Of a stretch of DNA of 64,000 nt, positions 46,800 to 59,396 are shown piece after piece. The notes beneath the pieces were generated by a model, which worked only from the letters and a program-made list of their open reading frames with translations, did no database searches and had not been told where the DNA came from. Origin of the DNA: Davidsoniella eucalypti (lineage: Eukaryota > Ascomycota > Sordariomycetes > Microascales > Ceratocystidaceae). Made by a program: the position numbers and the translations under genes. The stretch's first letter is position 1, and each line of letters starts with the position of its first letter. The stretch is taken from assembly GCA_004009845.1 (NCBI GenBank), contig RMBW01000080.1:62001-126000 (forward strand). Reading direction: 5' to 3'.

Positions 46800-47848
46800 G
46801 GTGTGCGAGTATATAATGTACAAGCATATATAGAGGCGGCGATACTCTTGGTGGAACCTTGATTGAGATATCCTGTCGACGCCAGTCGTGGATAAGTGGC
46901 CGGGCTCTGGTAGTCTCGAGATGAATAAGCTGATGATAGGTAGGATAATCGAATGCGATCCAATCAGGTTGTAAATTTAAAAGTTGTTTATGTCCGTGGT
47001 AGCAATGGCGGTTACGATATTTCGAAAGACAACAAAATCGAAGAAAAAAGAACAGGAAGAAGGAAGAAAAAATCAGACAACCTCGGAGAACTTTAAGAGC
47101 ATCGTAGCTTTTCTGGCAAGAAGAAAGTATGAAACAGCCACCGTGCAGAAACAAGAAAGCATTAGAGTATCGCATTTGGCTCGTTAATCTACCTGATCGC
47201 TGACGTAACTTGGCTTCAAGAAATATATGGCCAGCTGTCTTTAGGCTAAAGTGGCAGCTGTCGGTGATATAGTGTCAGCTGGCTGTTTTTCTTTTTTTTT
47301 TTGTCAGGGACTGACAAACAACAACAAAGTGGGTCATCTATTTTTTGTCTTGGTCTATGAATAAATTAACAGCGGTTCTAATTGAAATCGCGGTGCTGGG
47401 TTGATGAGCCGAAAGTAGTAGCTGTTCTAAGCAGGCGCGTCAAAAACCAGCGCCCATTTTAATTTTCCCTTTGTAGTAATAGCAATTCCTCGGTTTAGCT
47501 GAGGTCTTGTCAGTCATGCGCGTTCGCAAGAAAAGTATCACCAACTAAACAATTCAAGATATCACTTTGGGTTCGCATGCCATTCTTTTATTCCACATAC
47601 ACAGTCCTTTGTCTGCTACTTTTCTTGGAAGATTTCCACCGTCGACTTGTTTATTTATTCCTTAGCTCGCCTAACCATCGAAGCAAAGCTCCACGCCGAA
47701 ATTTCGAAGACGACAATATCCTAAAAGGAGCAAAGCATTGCCAAATCTCAAGCATTGCCATCAACTACATCCAGAACCTTGGAAACAAGCGCACAATCTT
47801 TGAATAATTCGAGGGTCTCCTCGCCGAATCTTCTGTTATCGATACAAT
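46800..47848. other. Divergent intergenic region DER1 / CENP-A
   Basis: This 1.05 kb shared upstream region has no credible gene; the small frames at 46984-47187 and 47577-47807 lack family features. An in-frame TGA at 47801-47803 precedes the CENP-A start. Confidence 0.4.
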
Positions 47849-48437
47849 ATGCCGCCAGTACAACCGCGAGTGAAAAAGCCAACGCGACAGAGCCATGGCG
47901 TCCAGCGTACGTGATTTATGTCGGAATAGCAACTGTCACGAGACAACAAACTGATTTTTTTCTTCTTATCTTTCTGAGATAGCTGGCGATCCTGTACCGT
48001 ATAAAGCAAAGCGGCGTTACCGTCCTGGAACAGCGGCTTTACGAGAAATAAAGGAATACCAAAACAGTACAAAGTTATTAATTCAAAAGCTTCCATTTGC
48101 ACGACTTGTAAGTCATCTTCCTGAACAAAAGAAATCTTTAAACATCGCCAATCAAAGGTTGTCTTGTGATGGACGGAAGGATAATGGCATGAACGCTAAC
48201 GTTGAACCTTCGTACGTATAGGTTCGTGAAATCGCATTAAGATATAGACCACAAGATCAAGAAATGCGCTGGCAGTCTCAAGCCATCATGGCCCTTCAAG
48301 AAGCTGCAGAAGCTTTCCTGGTCCACATGTTCGAAGATACAAATCTATGCGCTATCCACGCTAAGCGTGTGACTATTATGCAAAAGGATATCCAACTTGC
48401 CCGGAGAATTCGTGGAGTATGGGGTGGACTGGGTTGA
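47849..48437 (+). CDS. CSE4: Centromeric histone H3 variant CENP-A (Cse4)
   Basis: Three exons (47849-47906, 47983-48107, 48222-48437) give a 132-residue protein that replaces H3 in centromeric nucleosomes and founds the kinetochore. After a short basic tail of about 30 residues come [20 protein letters not shown] and [17 protein letters not shown]. Loop 1 is longer than in canonical H3 ([14 protein letters not shown]), with the Trp that marks CENP-A in place of Phe. The end reads [20 protein letters not shown] followed by RGVWGGLG, the filamentous-fungal CENP-A ending. An in-frame stop upstream of the ATG fixes the start unless another exon exists. No single open frame shows the whole protein. 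Confidence 0.95.
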
Positions 48438-49095
48438 AAGTTAGTAATAGGGAGCCTGTTTGGTTCTGTATCTTGTTCATGGTCTCTCATATCTGGGTTT
48501 TGTGTTCGGGGTTTATCACGTCACTCTTCATCCTTTTTGGTCTTTTTTGGTTTACTATCTGGTGGGCGAACAGCATTGCGTTCTATCTTATTCGGGCTGG
48601 TATAGGCGTTCAAGCGTTGAAACTCTTGTTTTTTTGGGGCGTTGTTCGTATGTTTCTCCGATATCAATGCTATAGTTAGTGTTGAAATATTACTCTACAA
48701 ATCTCTTTTCCTTTGACAAGAATAGTCATATTGAGATAATGGTTAATTTACTTTTTTTTATGATGGTATCCTAGTAAGCTACATAGCAACTACAACGAGT
48801 AACTTAGTGTATATATATATACATGATGTACATATGTATATATATTACCAAATAGTCCTGCCTTCGTCAAATGTATTAGTTCTCGATCAAGAAAATTCAG
48901 CCGCTTTTGGCTATGAATCTGTATTGTGGCGTTTCTTGTTTCTTAGCTCATGTTGCTGAGTAGCCACAATAGCTCACTCCCTGAGGTAGCTTACTTATAT
49001 ATGCACAATGACATCTAACTTCTTCACATATTTTCAAGCCTCCAACTAGTCATACACTCATACATCTATCTTTTCCACTCTTTCGCCTCAACGTT
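48438..49095. other. Intergenic region upstream of the FUN14-like gene
   Basis: About 660 bp, with an alternating TA/TG tract at 48811-48845. No coding sequence was recognised. Confidence 0.4.
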
Positions 49096-49696
49096 ATGTC
49101 CCGAATTTTACATGTATCACGAACTGCCTTCCGGCCTGGCATGGCAGTCTGTATAGGGTCGATATGGGTTCATAGATCCCAAAACACCTTTTTGATGGAC
49201 TCTCACGCTGTTCTACAACCTGGAGTGGGACTTGAAAATCGACGTCCTATTAGATACTCGAAGAAAGGACTGGCGCCAGAAGCTGAACGCATGAGCCAAA
49301 TATCTAGTGGTTGCATCACTGGTATGTCATCATCTTTTTGCTGTCAGATCTATCATCGGTTTATGGCTAACCTAAACTTGCCACTAGGGTTACTTGCGGG
49401 TATCGCCGTCTCGATGGTGTCCAAGGTCATCATTTTTGTAGCCGGAGCTGTAGCTTCAACCATGGTGGTAAGAGAAAAAAGCAGTCATATTTCATTGTGT
49501 ATACATATTACTAACTATGCAATGCCATTAGGTTGCCTATCGCCTTGGTTTAAACCCTTTATCTTTTCTGAGATTCCCGGAGCGTTACAAGCCTGCTAAT
49601 GCCATTCCTCGTGTTGCAAATAAATTATGGTTCAAGGCATCGTTCAGCGTCACATTCCTCCTGGCTGTCTTTGCTCGCCTGAGCCCAGATATGTAA
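49096..49696 (+). CDS. FUN14-like mitochondrial membrane protein (predicted)
   Basis: Three exons (49096-49321, 49388-49467, 49532-49696) give 156 residues. The first 40 residues are basic with few acids (MSRILHVSRTAFRPG), fitting a mitochondrial targeting sequence. A Gly/Ala-rich hydrophobic segment GLLAGIAVSMVSKVIIFVAG starts at about residue 76 and continues into VAYRLGLNPL, resembling the FUN14 domain, whose members sit in the mitochondrial outer membrane and include the mitophagy receptor FUNDC1. A second hydrophobic segment ends the protein (SFSVTFLLAVFARLSPDM). I see no LIR-type autophagy motif at the N-terminus. Assignment rests on segment pattern rather than strong identity. Confidence 0.62.
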
Positions 49697-49802
49697 ACGA
49701 AATATTCGGAATTCAATATATACAACATGGCTTCAAGGAAATATCAATGTTTCATCAATTACTATCAAAATGCCCAGCGTAAAAAATAAAAATAAAATAG
49801 AA

Positions 49803-51864
49803 TCACACAATACGAGAAGTCTCCCGCTTCAGCCATTCTAGAGTGACTGGGTCGTTTTCAAACCGATCCTTCATCTTTTCATAGATATTGGCGTGTGACT
49901 GGTTGATCCATTCCTTCTCGGACTCGGTCAGAAGGCTAGCATCGATGAGCCTCTGGTTGTATGGGACTATGGTGATATGCTCGAAACCCAAGTATGGCTT
50001 GTCACCAAAGGAATAAGGCGTCTTTACCTCTTTCACGATGATGATATTCTCAATACGGATACCAAACGATCCATCTTCATAGTAGCCTGGCTCGTTTGAG
50101 ATGACGTTACCGGGAGAAAGCGCAACTTCGGCATATTGAATTCTAGTGCCAATACCGATCGGCCCCTCGTGAACATTCAAATAAGAACCAACACCGTGAC
50201 CAGTTCCGTGTCTGTAGTCGAGACCATGTTTCTGTGGAAAAAGCACGTTAGCAATACAACAATGTTGAGGGCAAAAGGAATACAAGGCTAAGAACCAACC
50301 CAGAGGAACTGTCTGGCCAGACTATCCAGTGCAAAGCCTGATGTTCCCTTGGGAAACACAGCAACATCAAGAGCAATGTTTCCCTTCAAAACTAGAGTGT
50401 AAGCCTTCTTTTGGAAATCGGTTGGCTGTCCAAAATGTAGAGTACGGGTCGTATCTGTAGTTCCATCCAGGTATTGAGCACCAGAATCGCATAGGTATAT
50501 GTCATTAGGGTCAATGATAGAACAGTTGCCTCTTTCTGGGCCATAATGTATGACAGCACCGCTTAGCTATGTTAGAAAACCTGATACTAGCCATGAAGCA
50601 AAAGATGGTAAAAAGACTTACTTGGGACCCGTGGATGAGATGGTAGGGAACGAAAGACCAACGAACATATCTTGCTTCTTGCGAAGTTCTTCCAGCTTAT
50701 CAGCTGCCACTACCTCGTCGATAACTGTCTTCTTGACAGTCAACTCATGCTCAAGCCAGGCAAAATATTCAATGAGTGCAGCACCATCGCGGATGTGACA
50801 CTGGCGCATTCCCTCTAGTTCGACGGAATTCTTGATAGCTTTGGCGTTACCAACAGGGCTTCTAACATCCTCGACATTACCCTCACCACCCAGTGCAAGT
50901 TTTAGCGCCCATGATGCCTTATCGGAAATTAGGAAGCGCTGGGGAGGCTCTGAAGCATTGGCCTTGGCTAGTTTGGCAAGCTCCTCGCAGTCTGGGAACA
51001 AAAGCTCGTATGGTTTGATTTGAACATTGACTCGGCTGAGTTCAGGGCGGACCTCGTCGGATAGCTTCGATTCATCAACATAGAGGATTGCAGTATCAAG
51101 AGTGACTACGGCGTAGGAAAAAAATATTGGGCAGTATGCGATATCAGCTCCACGGAGGTTGAATAGCCATGCAATTTCATCTAGCATAGACAAAACGATT
51201 CCGGGAGCTTTTTTCTTCTTTATTTCCTCACGCAAAGCAGTCATTTTAGCTTCTACACCTCTTCCAGTGAACTTTTCTGCTAGCATCTTGATGGGAGAAC
51301 TAGGAACTGGCGGGCGCGCATCACCCCAGACAAGATCAATGAGGTTGTCTTTGAGGGGAAGCAGGTTGGTTCCCGAGGAGCGCTTGATTCTCTCATTGAG
51401 CCTCCGAGCGACAGAGCAAGATAGAAGAGTTGGGTCAACCGCTACAATCTTTCCACCAGCAGCCTCAGTGGCTGTCCATTCTTGCCAGGTGGGAACATCC
51501 TGGTTACCCTGCTTCAATAATATCCAGTTTTTGTCTAGTTGCTTAGCAGCCTGGTTGAAGTAGCGGCCATCTGTAGACAAAACGGCGGTTTTCTGTGTGA
51601 CGATAGCACAGCCGGCAGATCCAGTGAATCCCGAGATGAATTCACGGCGGGCATGGCACTCGGCCGTATATTCTGACGAGTGGCTATCCTCGGAGGGCAC
51701 GACTTGAAGGAAAAAGAGATAGTCAATACATCATGAAGGCATTCTGATAGCATGTTTTGTAGCTCGGGCTTACTGTAGATGTCGACATTGCGCTGCTTCA
51801 TAGCCTGGCGCAGGGCGGCCAAGCGAGACGAAGTGTTGACCTTTTCGTCGGCCATGTTGGACAT
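49803..51864 (-). CDS. AMPP: Xaa-Pro aminopeptidase P
   Basis: Four exons (51774-51864, 50622-51702, 50300-50561, 49803-50231) give 620 residues from the ATG at 51864. This dinuclear-metal peptidase removes N-terminal residues before proline. The N-terminal domains contain [26 protein letters not shown] and [16 protein letters not shown]. The pita-bread catalytic domain holds the metal ligands: [18 protein letters not shown] (Asp416, Asp427), GTGHGVG (His490), ISNEPGYY and IRIENI. Intron 1 splits the Ile of DVYIVPSED-like DIYIVPSED. In-frame ATGs at 51996 and 52014 would add an Arg/Lys/Ser-rich, acid-poor extension, a possible mitochondrial presequence. Intron 3 uses the unusual donor GTTGGT. 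Confidence 0.93.
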
Positions 51865-53089
51865 ATGTCGTTTTATGATGGACGGCGAGCTAGGAAATCG
51901 GAGCTTAGCTAGAGATCTCAGTGCAATCCGGCAAGAAAGCGGCCTAGAGCTAGATTTGAACGGATGAAAGGGGAAAATTCCAGCTCTTCCGCACATCTCT
52001 AGACAACACAACATCAATACAAAATTGTGACTGCAGCTTCGCTTGCTTTTAAGCAACTCGGCAAGCAACTCGGAGGGTCATAGCTGGCCGGCTTCTGTAT
52101 ATATGGAAATCTAATGCTAGTAGCCTGTGATTGGTTGGGATTCCCATAATTGGCAGCTCGTTCCTTTGCTCACTTGCTACCTTCCTGTCTTGAGGGATGG
52201 AGTGGGGTGATGGTGCAAAAACTAAATGCCTGAAACGCGTGCAATTGCCTCTGTTTTTAGTTTTGTTTTGTTGGCCTCTATCAAGAGAGTAGTTACTTGC
52301 TGTGTCTAGTGCTTGTATCAACATTATATAGTAGAGTAGCAATCAAGTGGGTTCGTGGTAGCGAAACTGCCTGCTACGTACAATTTTCAATCTTTTGGTG
52401 TCGATCTACACCGTAAGTTAGGGTTACATAGCTCGCCATCTTTTAATAGTCAGCGATTTCGACAGCTCGAAATCGTGGACAGAACGCAATTCTAAAACAA
52501 GTACGCGACAAATGGATTTGCAAGTAAATATTGGCCATAGCACTTGATACCGGCCGACTAGAATGCCAGCTCAAAAAAAGTATAAAAAAACTGTAGATTT
52601 ACGTCTAAATTGCAGAACTTCACAACGTAGCCTTGTCTGTTCTAGGGCCTAGATGGCTGGCAACTACTGCACCAATACCGAACCAAGGCTGAGGTGGATG
52701 AGTATTTATTGAGACCCTTCAGGCCGATTTCTTCTCTTTGACATCGCCCTCTCTGCCTCAATTTCACTTTCGCTCTAAGTCTTCTCATCCGGCGATATCC
52801 TGCATCGCCCTGCTAGAGCCCGCGTCCCCAGGGCCTATTTTGTTATTTTTGACGCTTCAGTGGTTTCATCTGGACCGCAGGCCGTCCCAACCATATAGCA
52901 CAGCACAGCACCGATTCAGGGTGACATGGCTCCGGCTTGACCACAACGTATCATCACCCACAAAGCCATGTCCTATTTTTGACCAGCGCCGCCGCCATCG
53001 GTTATCGACCTGCTATCAGCGTACTTTCTCCATACCACTGGCTAAGAAGAACAAAAAAGAACAGAGACTAGGCCTTCCTCTGCGTAAAC
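51865..53089. other. Divergent intergenic region AMPP / karyopherin
   Basis: About 1.2 kb. The part next to AMPP (51865-52014) is in frame with it and may be coding from an alternative start. The rest shows no gene; the plus-strand frame 52738-53097 overlaps the karyopherin start and looks like leader sequence. Confidence 0.4.
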
Positions 53090-56000
53090 ATGGATAATAT
53101 TGCTTATCCAACCTCGATCGAGGAGGTCGAAGCTGTAAGCTGCATTGCATCCCCCATGACTCGCCGTGCCTGACTATAGTCACTGACGCATACGACAGCT
53201 CGTGCTCGCACTTTATGATCATGCATCTATTGCAAATGTGGCACAAATTCAAGCTACTCTGCACCAGGTCCAAAAAGGACCCGAAGGATGGCGCATAGCT
53301 CATGAGCTTCTAGGAAGACACGATGACAAGGTGCGCTTCTTTGGCGTGCTCACTTTTATTGTGAAGCTGAATACTGAAAGGTATGGATTGGCTACCTAGC
53401 CATCGAAGGCTGTAATGATGCATAAACTAATGGAACATCTATAGTGCTTCTCTGAACTCCAACGAAGCAGTTGAACTTCGTGATACTCTGTTGCAGTGGC
53501 TAGTGAAATACTCAGCAGAAGGCTGTAGCAATTTGGTCGTTCACAAGCTTTCGACTGCCTTGGTTACTTTCTATCTACGGTTCTCTAAAACCTGGGACTC
53601 GGCTATTCGCCACGTCTTTAGTCTTCTTTCGGCTGATAGAGCTAACAATGGGTCGGACGCTGAGGTAATAGATATGTCCGGCTCGCCTCGGGCTGTCTCT
53701 ATTGCTTTAATATTCGCTACAGACCTAGCAGAGGAAGCTGCAAAGATTGGCCCGAATTCATCATCAAAGTAGGTTTCTATCTGATGTATCTGAGTCCTTC
53801 CTTCACCTTTGACTGACACCACGTTATATAGTCTTCAGTTATTCAATTCACTCCAGGAGAATGTGAACGATGTGTCTGCCATAATATCGCACGGCATTCG
53901 TTCACATATGACCGATCTGAAATTAAATCATGCTGTAGCAGAAGCTTCAGTTCGTTGTCTACAGGTAAACAAGAATTATCCTCAACGTTCTTTAGTGCTT
54001 ATTACTAATGAATATTTCAATAGGCATGGGTATCCTTATCGCAAAAGTCGTTTTCAAAAAGTAATGAAGCTGCACCTGTATTCAAGTCTTTAATATTGGA
54101 AGTTATCAAGATGATATCATCAAGCCAGGAAACATATAGCTCTGCTATGGATTTCCTGGCAGATATGTTGTCATCAAACAATGAGCTATTGAAGTCTCAA
54201 CATATCGATGATATCTTCCAGTTCCTTCTCGGCCAGAATGGCCAGCTGTACTACTCTCGTATATTGAGTGGCGATCAGGAGTTTGAATGCTTGCAATATG
54301 GGCTTGTTGCTATTGCATTAGCAGATTATCGTGTCACGACCATGACAACATCTCCGGGTCCTCAAGAAGAACAGTTGCTTGAAGTTTTAAGTGGTTTCAT
54401 AACTACAGAAGGCTACCCAGCAGTTGATGACAAGCTGTTTGTACCTGCTATTGAGATATGGTGTACATTTGCAGAAACATTAGCTAATGAGGGCATATCC
54501 TTTAATGATGATCAGGCCAATATAGGCTTGAAATACTTGGCTAGAGTATCACAGGCCGTGTGCCGCAAAATCATTCTTCCGCCACCTGATGAGCTTGCAG
54601 ATTGGGACTCTAGTGAGCGGGATGCCTTTGGGAGTGCACGGCGTGATGTATCCGACTTCTTTGAGGCGGCCTACTCGTCACTTGGAACCCAGCTTTTGAC
54701 ATTCTATGCCCAGCTGTTTTTGGAAAAGCTCGATCTTGCAGCCTGGCGAGAACTTGAGGGAGTGGCCTATTGCCTAGGTGCATTCTCTTACTGCCTTGCT
54801 CGCGATGATTCGACAGATGCTATCGTATCTTCCATCTTCCAAGATAAACTGTTCCTATTTCTACACCCATCAAACTCTGATATGCCTCCCCGATGCCGCC
54901 AGACTTGCATCAGTCTAATCGAAAAGTTTTCGGGCTTCTTCCAAAGAAATGTCAACCGACTACCGTCTGTTCTGACCGCCCTTTTCTCCGTAATCGGCGA
55001 TTCTGCCCTTACTTCAGGAGCTGCGAAATCAATATACGAACTTTGCACATCATGCAAAGATGCGCTTATGCCCGAGGCCGCTGGTTTCATTGCCCAGTAT
55101 CGTTTGTTGATGGCCGATAATGCTATCGAATGTATCACGCGGGAAAAGCTGGCGGGCGCTATCGCATCTATCATTCAAGTAGTCCCCGATGATAATGTTC
55201 AGCTGGGCTATATCTCCGACATGATTGAAGTGATTGAGGCTGATATCAAACTTAGCTTAGAGCTCATGTCAAATCCGGCAGCCGCCCAGATCCCTAATGT
55301 CACGAGATGCTCTGCTCGGTGCTGCCAAGGCCTCGAGCCTCGTGATCTGGCTGGCCATGTTGCAGTGAGAGTCCTTCGCTGTCTACTGTGTATCTCTCGC
55401 GATCTCCAGGCTGCTGTTGACTATACACGCCAGGAATCCGAAATCACCGTATCACATTCGTTGCAACTCATCCAGTCGAGACTGATGGGTATCCTGTCTG
55501 GACTCCAGGCCTCTTTTCCTACTAACAGCGAAGTAATAGAGGTTATATGTCATATTCTTCGTGTGGGAATCTCGGAGGCAACCCCGGGGCCCTTTGTATT
55601 CCCCATAGGACAAGTCACAGATTACATTACATCTCAGACAGTCGAGACTCCTCGTATTGGAGTCTTCATCTCAACAGCCTGCTCACTAGCTAGTTCGCTT
55701 TCGCGGCAACAGGTTGCAAACCCAACTACCATCTTCACAACGTTGACCAACTGGGTCATCAGCATTCTCCGGCAGCTACCAGGTCAGTGATTTACTTTGT
55801 TTCTTTAAGAGAGGTTCCAGTTTTACTAATATGTACTATACCTGGCGCAGATGTTGAAACGGATGTCGAAGTTGCCCAAAACGCACTCAACTTTGCGGAA
55901 AAAGCTGTCATGACAATGGACAACACTCTGCTCTTACTACAAGCTCAGCCCTCAGAGAATCTTGAAATCCTCTTCGGATTTAGCTTGAAGGCTCTTGAAA

Positions 56001-56520
56001 CATCAGAGCCTTTAGCTAAAACGGCTTCTCTAGACTTTTGGGTAAGTCATAAGTTATGTTCCCATGACGATCTGTCTAGCTAACAAGATATCTCCAGGCT
56101 ACTTTCTTAGGCCATCAAATCCCTCTGGAATCAAACAATCCATACCGCCAGGCCATGGACAATCTTGGTCCCAATATCACAATATCACTGATGAAAAATG
56201 TCGGCGGGAATGCCTCTCGTAGTGAACTTGAAAAACTGTCTTTACCACTCAAGAAAATGGTATCAAGCAAGCCCCAAGCCAAGGCATGGATCGAAGCAGC
56301 TCTGATGAGTCCTGAGTTCCCCAGTAACAAGGTGACCGCAGAGGAAAAATCGAAATTTGCAAAAAAGCTCATCATGTAAGTCCTGACCTCAAAAGTGGAT
56401 TACTTCCTATATTGGTACTAACATTGTGTGACTAGGGCTCGTGGATCACGAACCACAAACCAGATAATTCGAGAGTTTTGGCTGGCATGCCGAGGCTCTC
56501 AATTCACGTATGTATCGTAA
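53090..56520 (+). CDS. Beta-karyopherin, importin-13/Kap122 type
   Basis: Eight exons (53090-53134, 53199-53380, 53445-53768, 53832-53964, 54024-55782, 55851-56041, 56098-56375, 56436-56520) give 998 residues of alpha-helical repeats. The N-terminal part resembles an importin-beta domain, with ALYDHASIANVAQIQATLHQ, QKGPEGWRIAHELL and VRFFGVLTFIVKLNTE; Ran-GTP binding is expected there. The remainder is a HEAT-like solenoid with exportin-1-like features, such as LADYRVTTMTTSPG and LGAFSYCLARDDSTDAIVS. This matches the importin-13/transportin-3/Kap122 branch, which ferries cargo such as TFIIA or other factors through nuclear pores; the cargo here is unknown. All junctions are GT-AG and in frame. 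The gene converges on MSW1 with 142 bp between stops. Confidence 0.86.
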
Positions 56521-56662
56521 GAATAAATGTTGCATGCTATAACAATAGAGTAGATGGGTATTTGGTGTTATGGAAATATACTACTTATTAATGACCAGGT
56601 TCCCAACACTTATGGTGTCTTAATTTATATACACTGTACAAGTAACAGATAGATGTCCATTA

Positions 56663-58034
56663 CTAAAACCCAACTGCCTGTCTTACGAGTTGCATTGTCT
56701 CGTCAGCACGAAGTCGAGCCTTCTTAGCACATTCGTCTTGAACATGGTCGACATATTTGCCATCAGCTTCAGCTAGGACCTTGAGATAGCGATCTCTCAT
56801 TCCATCCAAACCTGACATGACAGACTCTGCAACCTTTGTTTTCAAGACTCTCATGCTTTCTCCCTTGAGAGACTCTGCGATTTGCTGTGGTGTGCGCTGA
56901 TCAACGTCGAATGCCGAGAGAATATCCAAAAGATTCGAGACGCCTGGTCTAAGAGATGGGCTATAGTTTATGCCTTCTTCGGAATCTGTGAGAGCTGACA
57001 TGGTTTTCTTTTGGATATCTTTCGGTGTATCTGTGATCAAGATGCGAGATTTTGGGTCTGCATGGGATTTGGACATCTTTTGAGTTGGTGATTGGAGTGA
57101 CATGATACGGCGTTCCGGTGCTATAGTTGAAGATTAGCGCGAGAAAATCTAACATGATGTCGATAGTGTATTACGGATGATAGACTCTGGATGCTTTAAG
57201 ATCTTAGTCTTATATGTGCTGTTGAAATTCGTCACGCATTCTCGAGCAAACTCGAGATGCTGTCGTTGATCGTCACCAACGGGTACGTGAGTTGCCCTGA
57301 TCAGCACAGATGTCAGTATAGCCCTCAAAGTTTCAGTTGTGCAGAGATACTGACCGGTAGAGCAGGATATCTGCTGCTTGGAGAACTGGGTATGAAAAGA
57401 GGCCAAGCTTAAGTGCCGAGCGGGCTTTATCATCCTGTAGGCTGACTTCTGCTGCTAGTGAAAGTTTTGACTATACCAGAGTATTTGGTTAATATCTAGT
57501 GTCACGGAGAGTGCCATCTCGTTGATACATACTTTCCATTGCGTCATGCGAGAGAGATACCCGACTGATGCAGTACAGCTTAGAATCCACATAAGTTCAC
57601 TGTGGGCCGGAACCTATTGTCCATCATTGAGATTAGAACTCGGACTGATGTTTTTATAGAGGAAGTACAGCTGATGTTTATACTGAAGATTGATAGAAGA
57701 GAAGACACCGGTCTGTATCTAGTCCAGCAGCAAGCAAGGCGGCCATTGTTTCTCTTTTAGACTGCCGTAGCTTCTCGGCATTGATAGGGATAGTAATTGC
57801 ATGAAGATCAACTACAGAATACAGTAGATCTGACTGTTCCTTTGGCTCGTCCTGAAGCTGCACCCATTGCCGGATTGCACCCAGATAGTTACCGATATGT
57901 GGTGTCCCAGTAGGCTGTATGCCGGAGAATATGACTTTTTTTCGCGGCGCAGACGAATAACAACGTCTAGCAGAAACGTCAGTTTCTTGTCGAATAAGAC
58001 GCTTTGTCAGCCGCCGAAGAAAATGCCGTATCAT
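56663..58034 (-). CDS. MSW1: Mitochondrial tryptophanyl-tRNA synthetase
   Basis: Five exons (57684-58034, 57533-57613, 57355-57470, 57175-57296, 56663-57120) give 375 residues; yeast Msw1 has 379. This class I enzyme charges mitochondrial tRNA-Trp. The first 30 residues are Arg-rich ([16 protein letters not shown]), as a presequence. The HIGH-type site is [17 protein letters not shown] (His46), followed by VVDLHAIT. Middle blocks include [36 protein letters not shown] and [11 protein letters not shown]. The KMSKS loop is intact at 238-242 in [20 protein letters not shown]. The last intron leaves [11 protein letters not shown], slightly diverged from bacterial sequence. Confidence 0.95.
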
Positions 58035-58381
58035 TGTGATGTGTTTTTTGGCCCTAGATTTTCAGTGTTGTTCTACAGATATTGATCGTGAAGGCGTGGT
58101 TAACCCAATATCTGATATTTGGGGAAGGTGTAATAAGTGGAGCCCATATGCATTTATCCAGCACAAGTATTTTCGAAATTTTCAGCCAAAGTTTCACGGC
58201 CATGGTATGATATACAGATATGATGCTTTGGATGGATGGCATTAGAAAACACTAGTATGCATTTTTAGGTTGTTTGGAATATCGATACACATAATCTAGA
58301 TAGGGATGAAGCACAAACAAGATACTATACAGAAACGACAGCGTAGCTTTGCCGTCGCGTGAATATTGTAGTTTTGCCGAG
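58035..58381. other. Short intergenic region MSW1 / RSM10
   Basis: 347 bp between the MSW1 start and the RSM10 stop, both on the minus strand. Nothing recognisable is seen. Confidence 0.4.
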
Positions 58382-59396
58382 TTACACAGACTTCTCCGAC
58401 GCACCTTCGCTGCCTGAGGGGCGGTAGGGACGCATGAACTTTGGCTTTTCAACAAGACTCTCGATCTTTTCCGTGTCCTTGAACATGAAGTCGCGGTCTT
58501 GGGCAAAGTGGCCAAAGGCGGTTCTCACGGCTTCCGACTCGGATGCTTCGGGGAGCTCTTGGTCCATAGTCTTTCCAACACCTGCGTTGCATGTATTATT
58601 AGCTTGTGGTCTATAGAATGTAGAGAAACGATATTCCCAGAAGCTCTGAAGACTTACCTAGCTCGCTAAATTCCCAGACGTTGGCCTTCACGCCAACACC
58701 GTAGAAAGCGTGTTTACGTAGGAAAGCTAGCCAGATCTGAATAGCCTCCGGGTTGCCATCGCGGATCTGGATCAAGCGACGCTTTGTGATACGCTCGAAA
58801 TTTTGTTGTGACTTCTTGAAGATGAAATGAGACCGCGGTACAGTCCAACGCTCGGTGATCTGAGGGAGGGGCACGGGGCCATATGCCGGAAGATTGAGGT
58901 AGTATGCTGCACGAAGAGCAAAGTCGGAGAAGAATTCGAGGGGCCGCAGACTGTAAGAACGAAGCTGAAGATCGCAAGATGGAATACTGTAGACGGCGGC
59001 ACGCTTCAACGGCTTGAGATAGATGGCCTGGACGTTCATGGGCAGTCTCTTCAGAGGACTGTCACTCTGAAACGCGCTGACCTTGCGCTTGCCCACAGCC
59101 TCGTCGAGCCATCTCGCATCCCGCTTTTCTCTGGCGTCGATCTCTTCTTTGGTTGGACGGGTTCTTGGTACGGATGTCGATCGGGAAGCCGATGCATCTA
59201 GGGGCTTTGGGACCTCGGAATCGCTATTACGGATCGCGCCATGGCTAAAAAGACGAGCATTGGCGGGCAATATCTAGAGGCACATGCATATTAGCGAGTC
59301 ATTGCTCACGGAAAACAATGAGTTTGGTCGTCTGGTTCCTACCGTCGGCTTGAAAAAACCATTGACGGCCTGTGTTGATAATCTGGAGCTCCGCAT
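58382..59396 (-). CDS. RSM10: Mitochondrial small ribosomal subunit protein uS10m
   Basis: Three exons (59343-59396, 58658-59273, 58382-58581) give 289 residues. The start MRSSRLSTQAVNGFFKPT and the following basic stretch fit a mitochondrial presequence. The uS10 domain spans about residues 100-215, with YLKPLKRAAVYSIPSCDLQL, YSLRPLEFFSDFALRAAYYL, GPVPLPQITERWTVPRSHFI and RRLIQIRDGNPEAIQIWLAF, ending KHAFYGVGVKANVWEFSE. Fungal mitochondrial S10 proteins carry such long extensions at both ends. The last exon supplies a C-terminal tail (EKPKFMRPYRP) typical of fungal Rsm10. Confidence 0.93.

Noticed and set aside
48811..48845. Alternating TA/TG tract as a possible microsatellite or origin
   Set aside because: Too short and irregular to support either; AT-rich spacer is common here.
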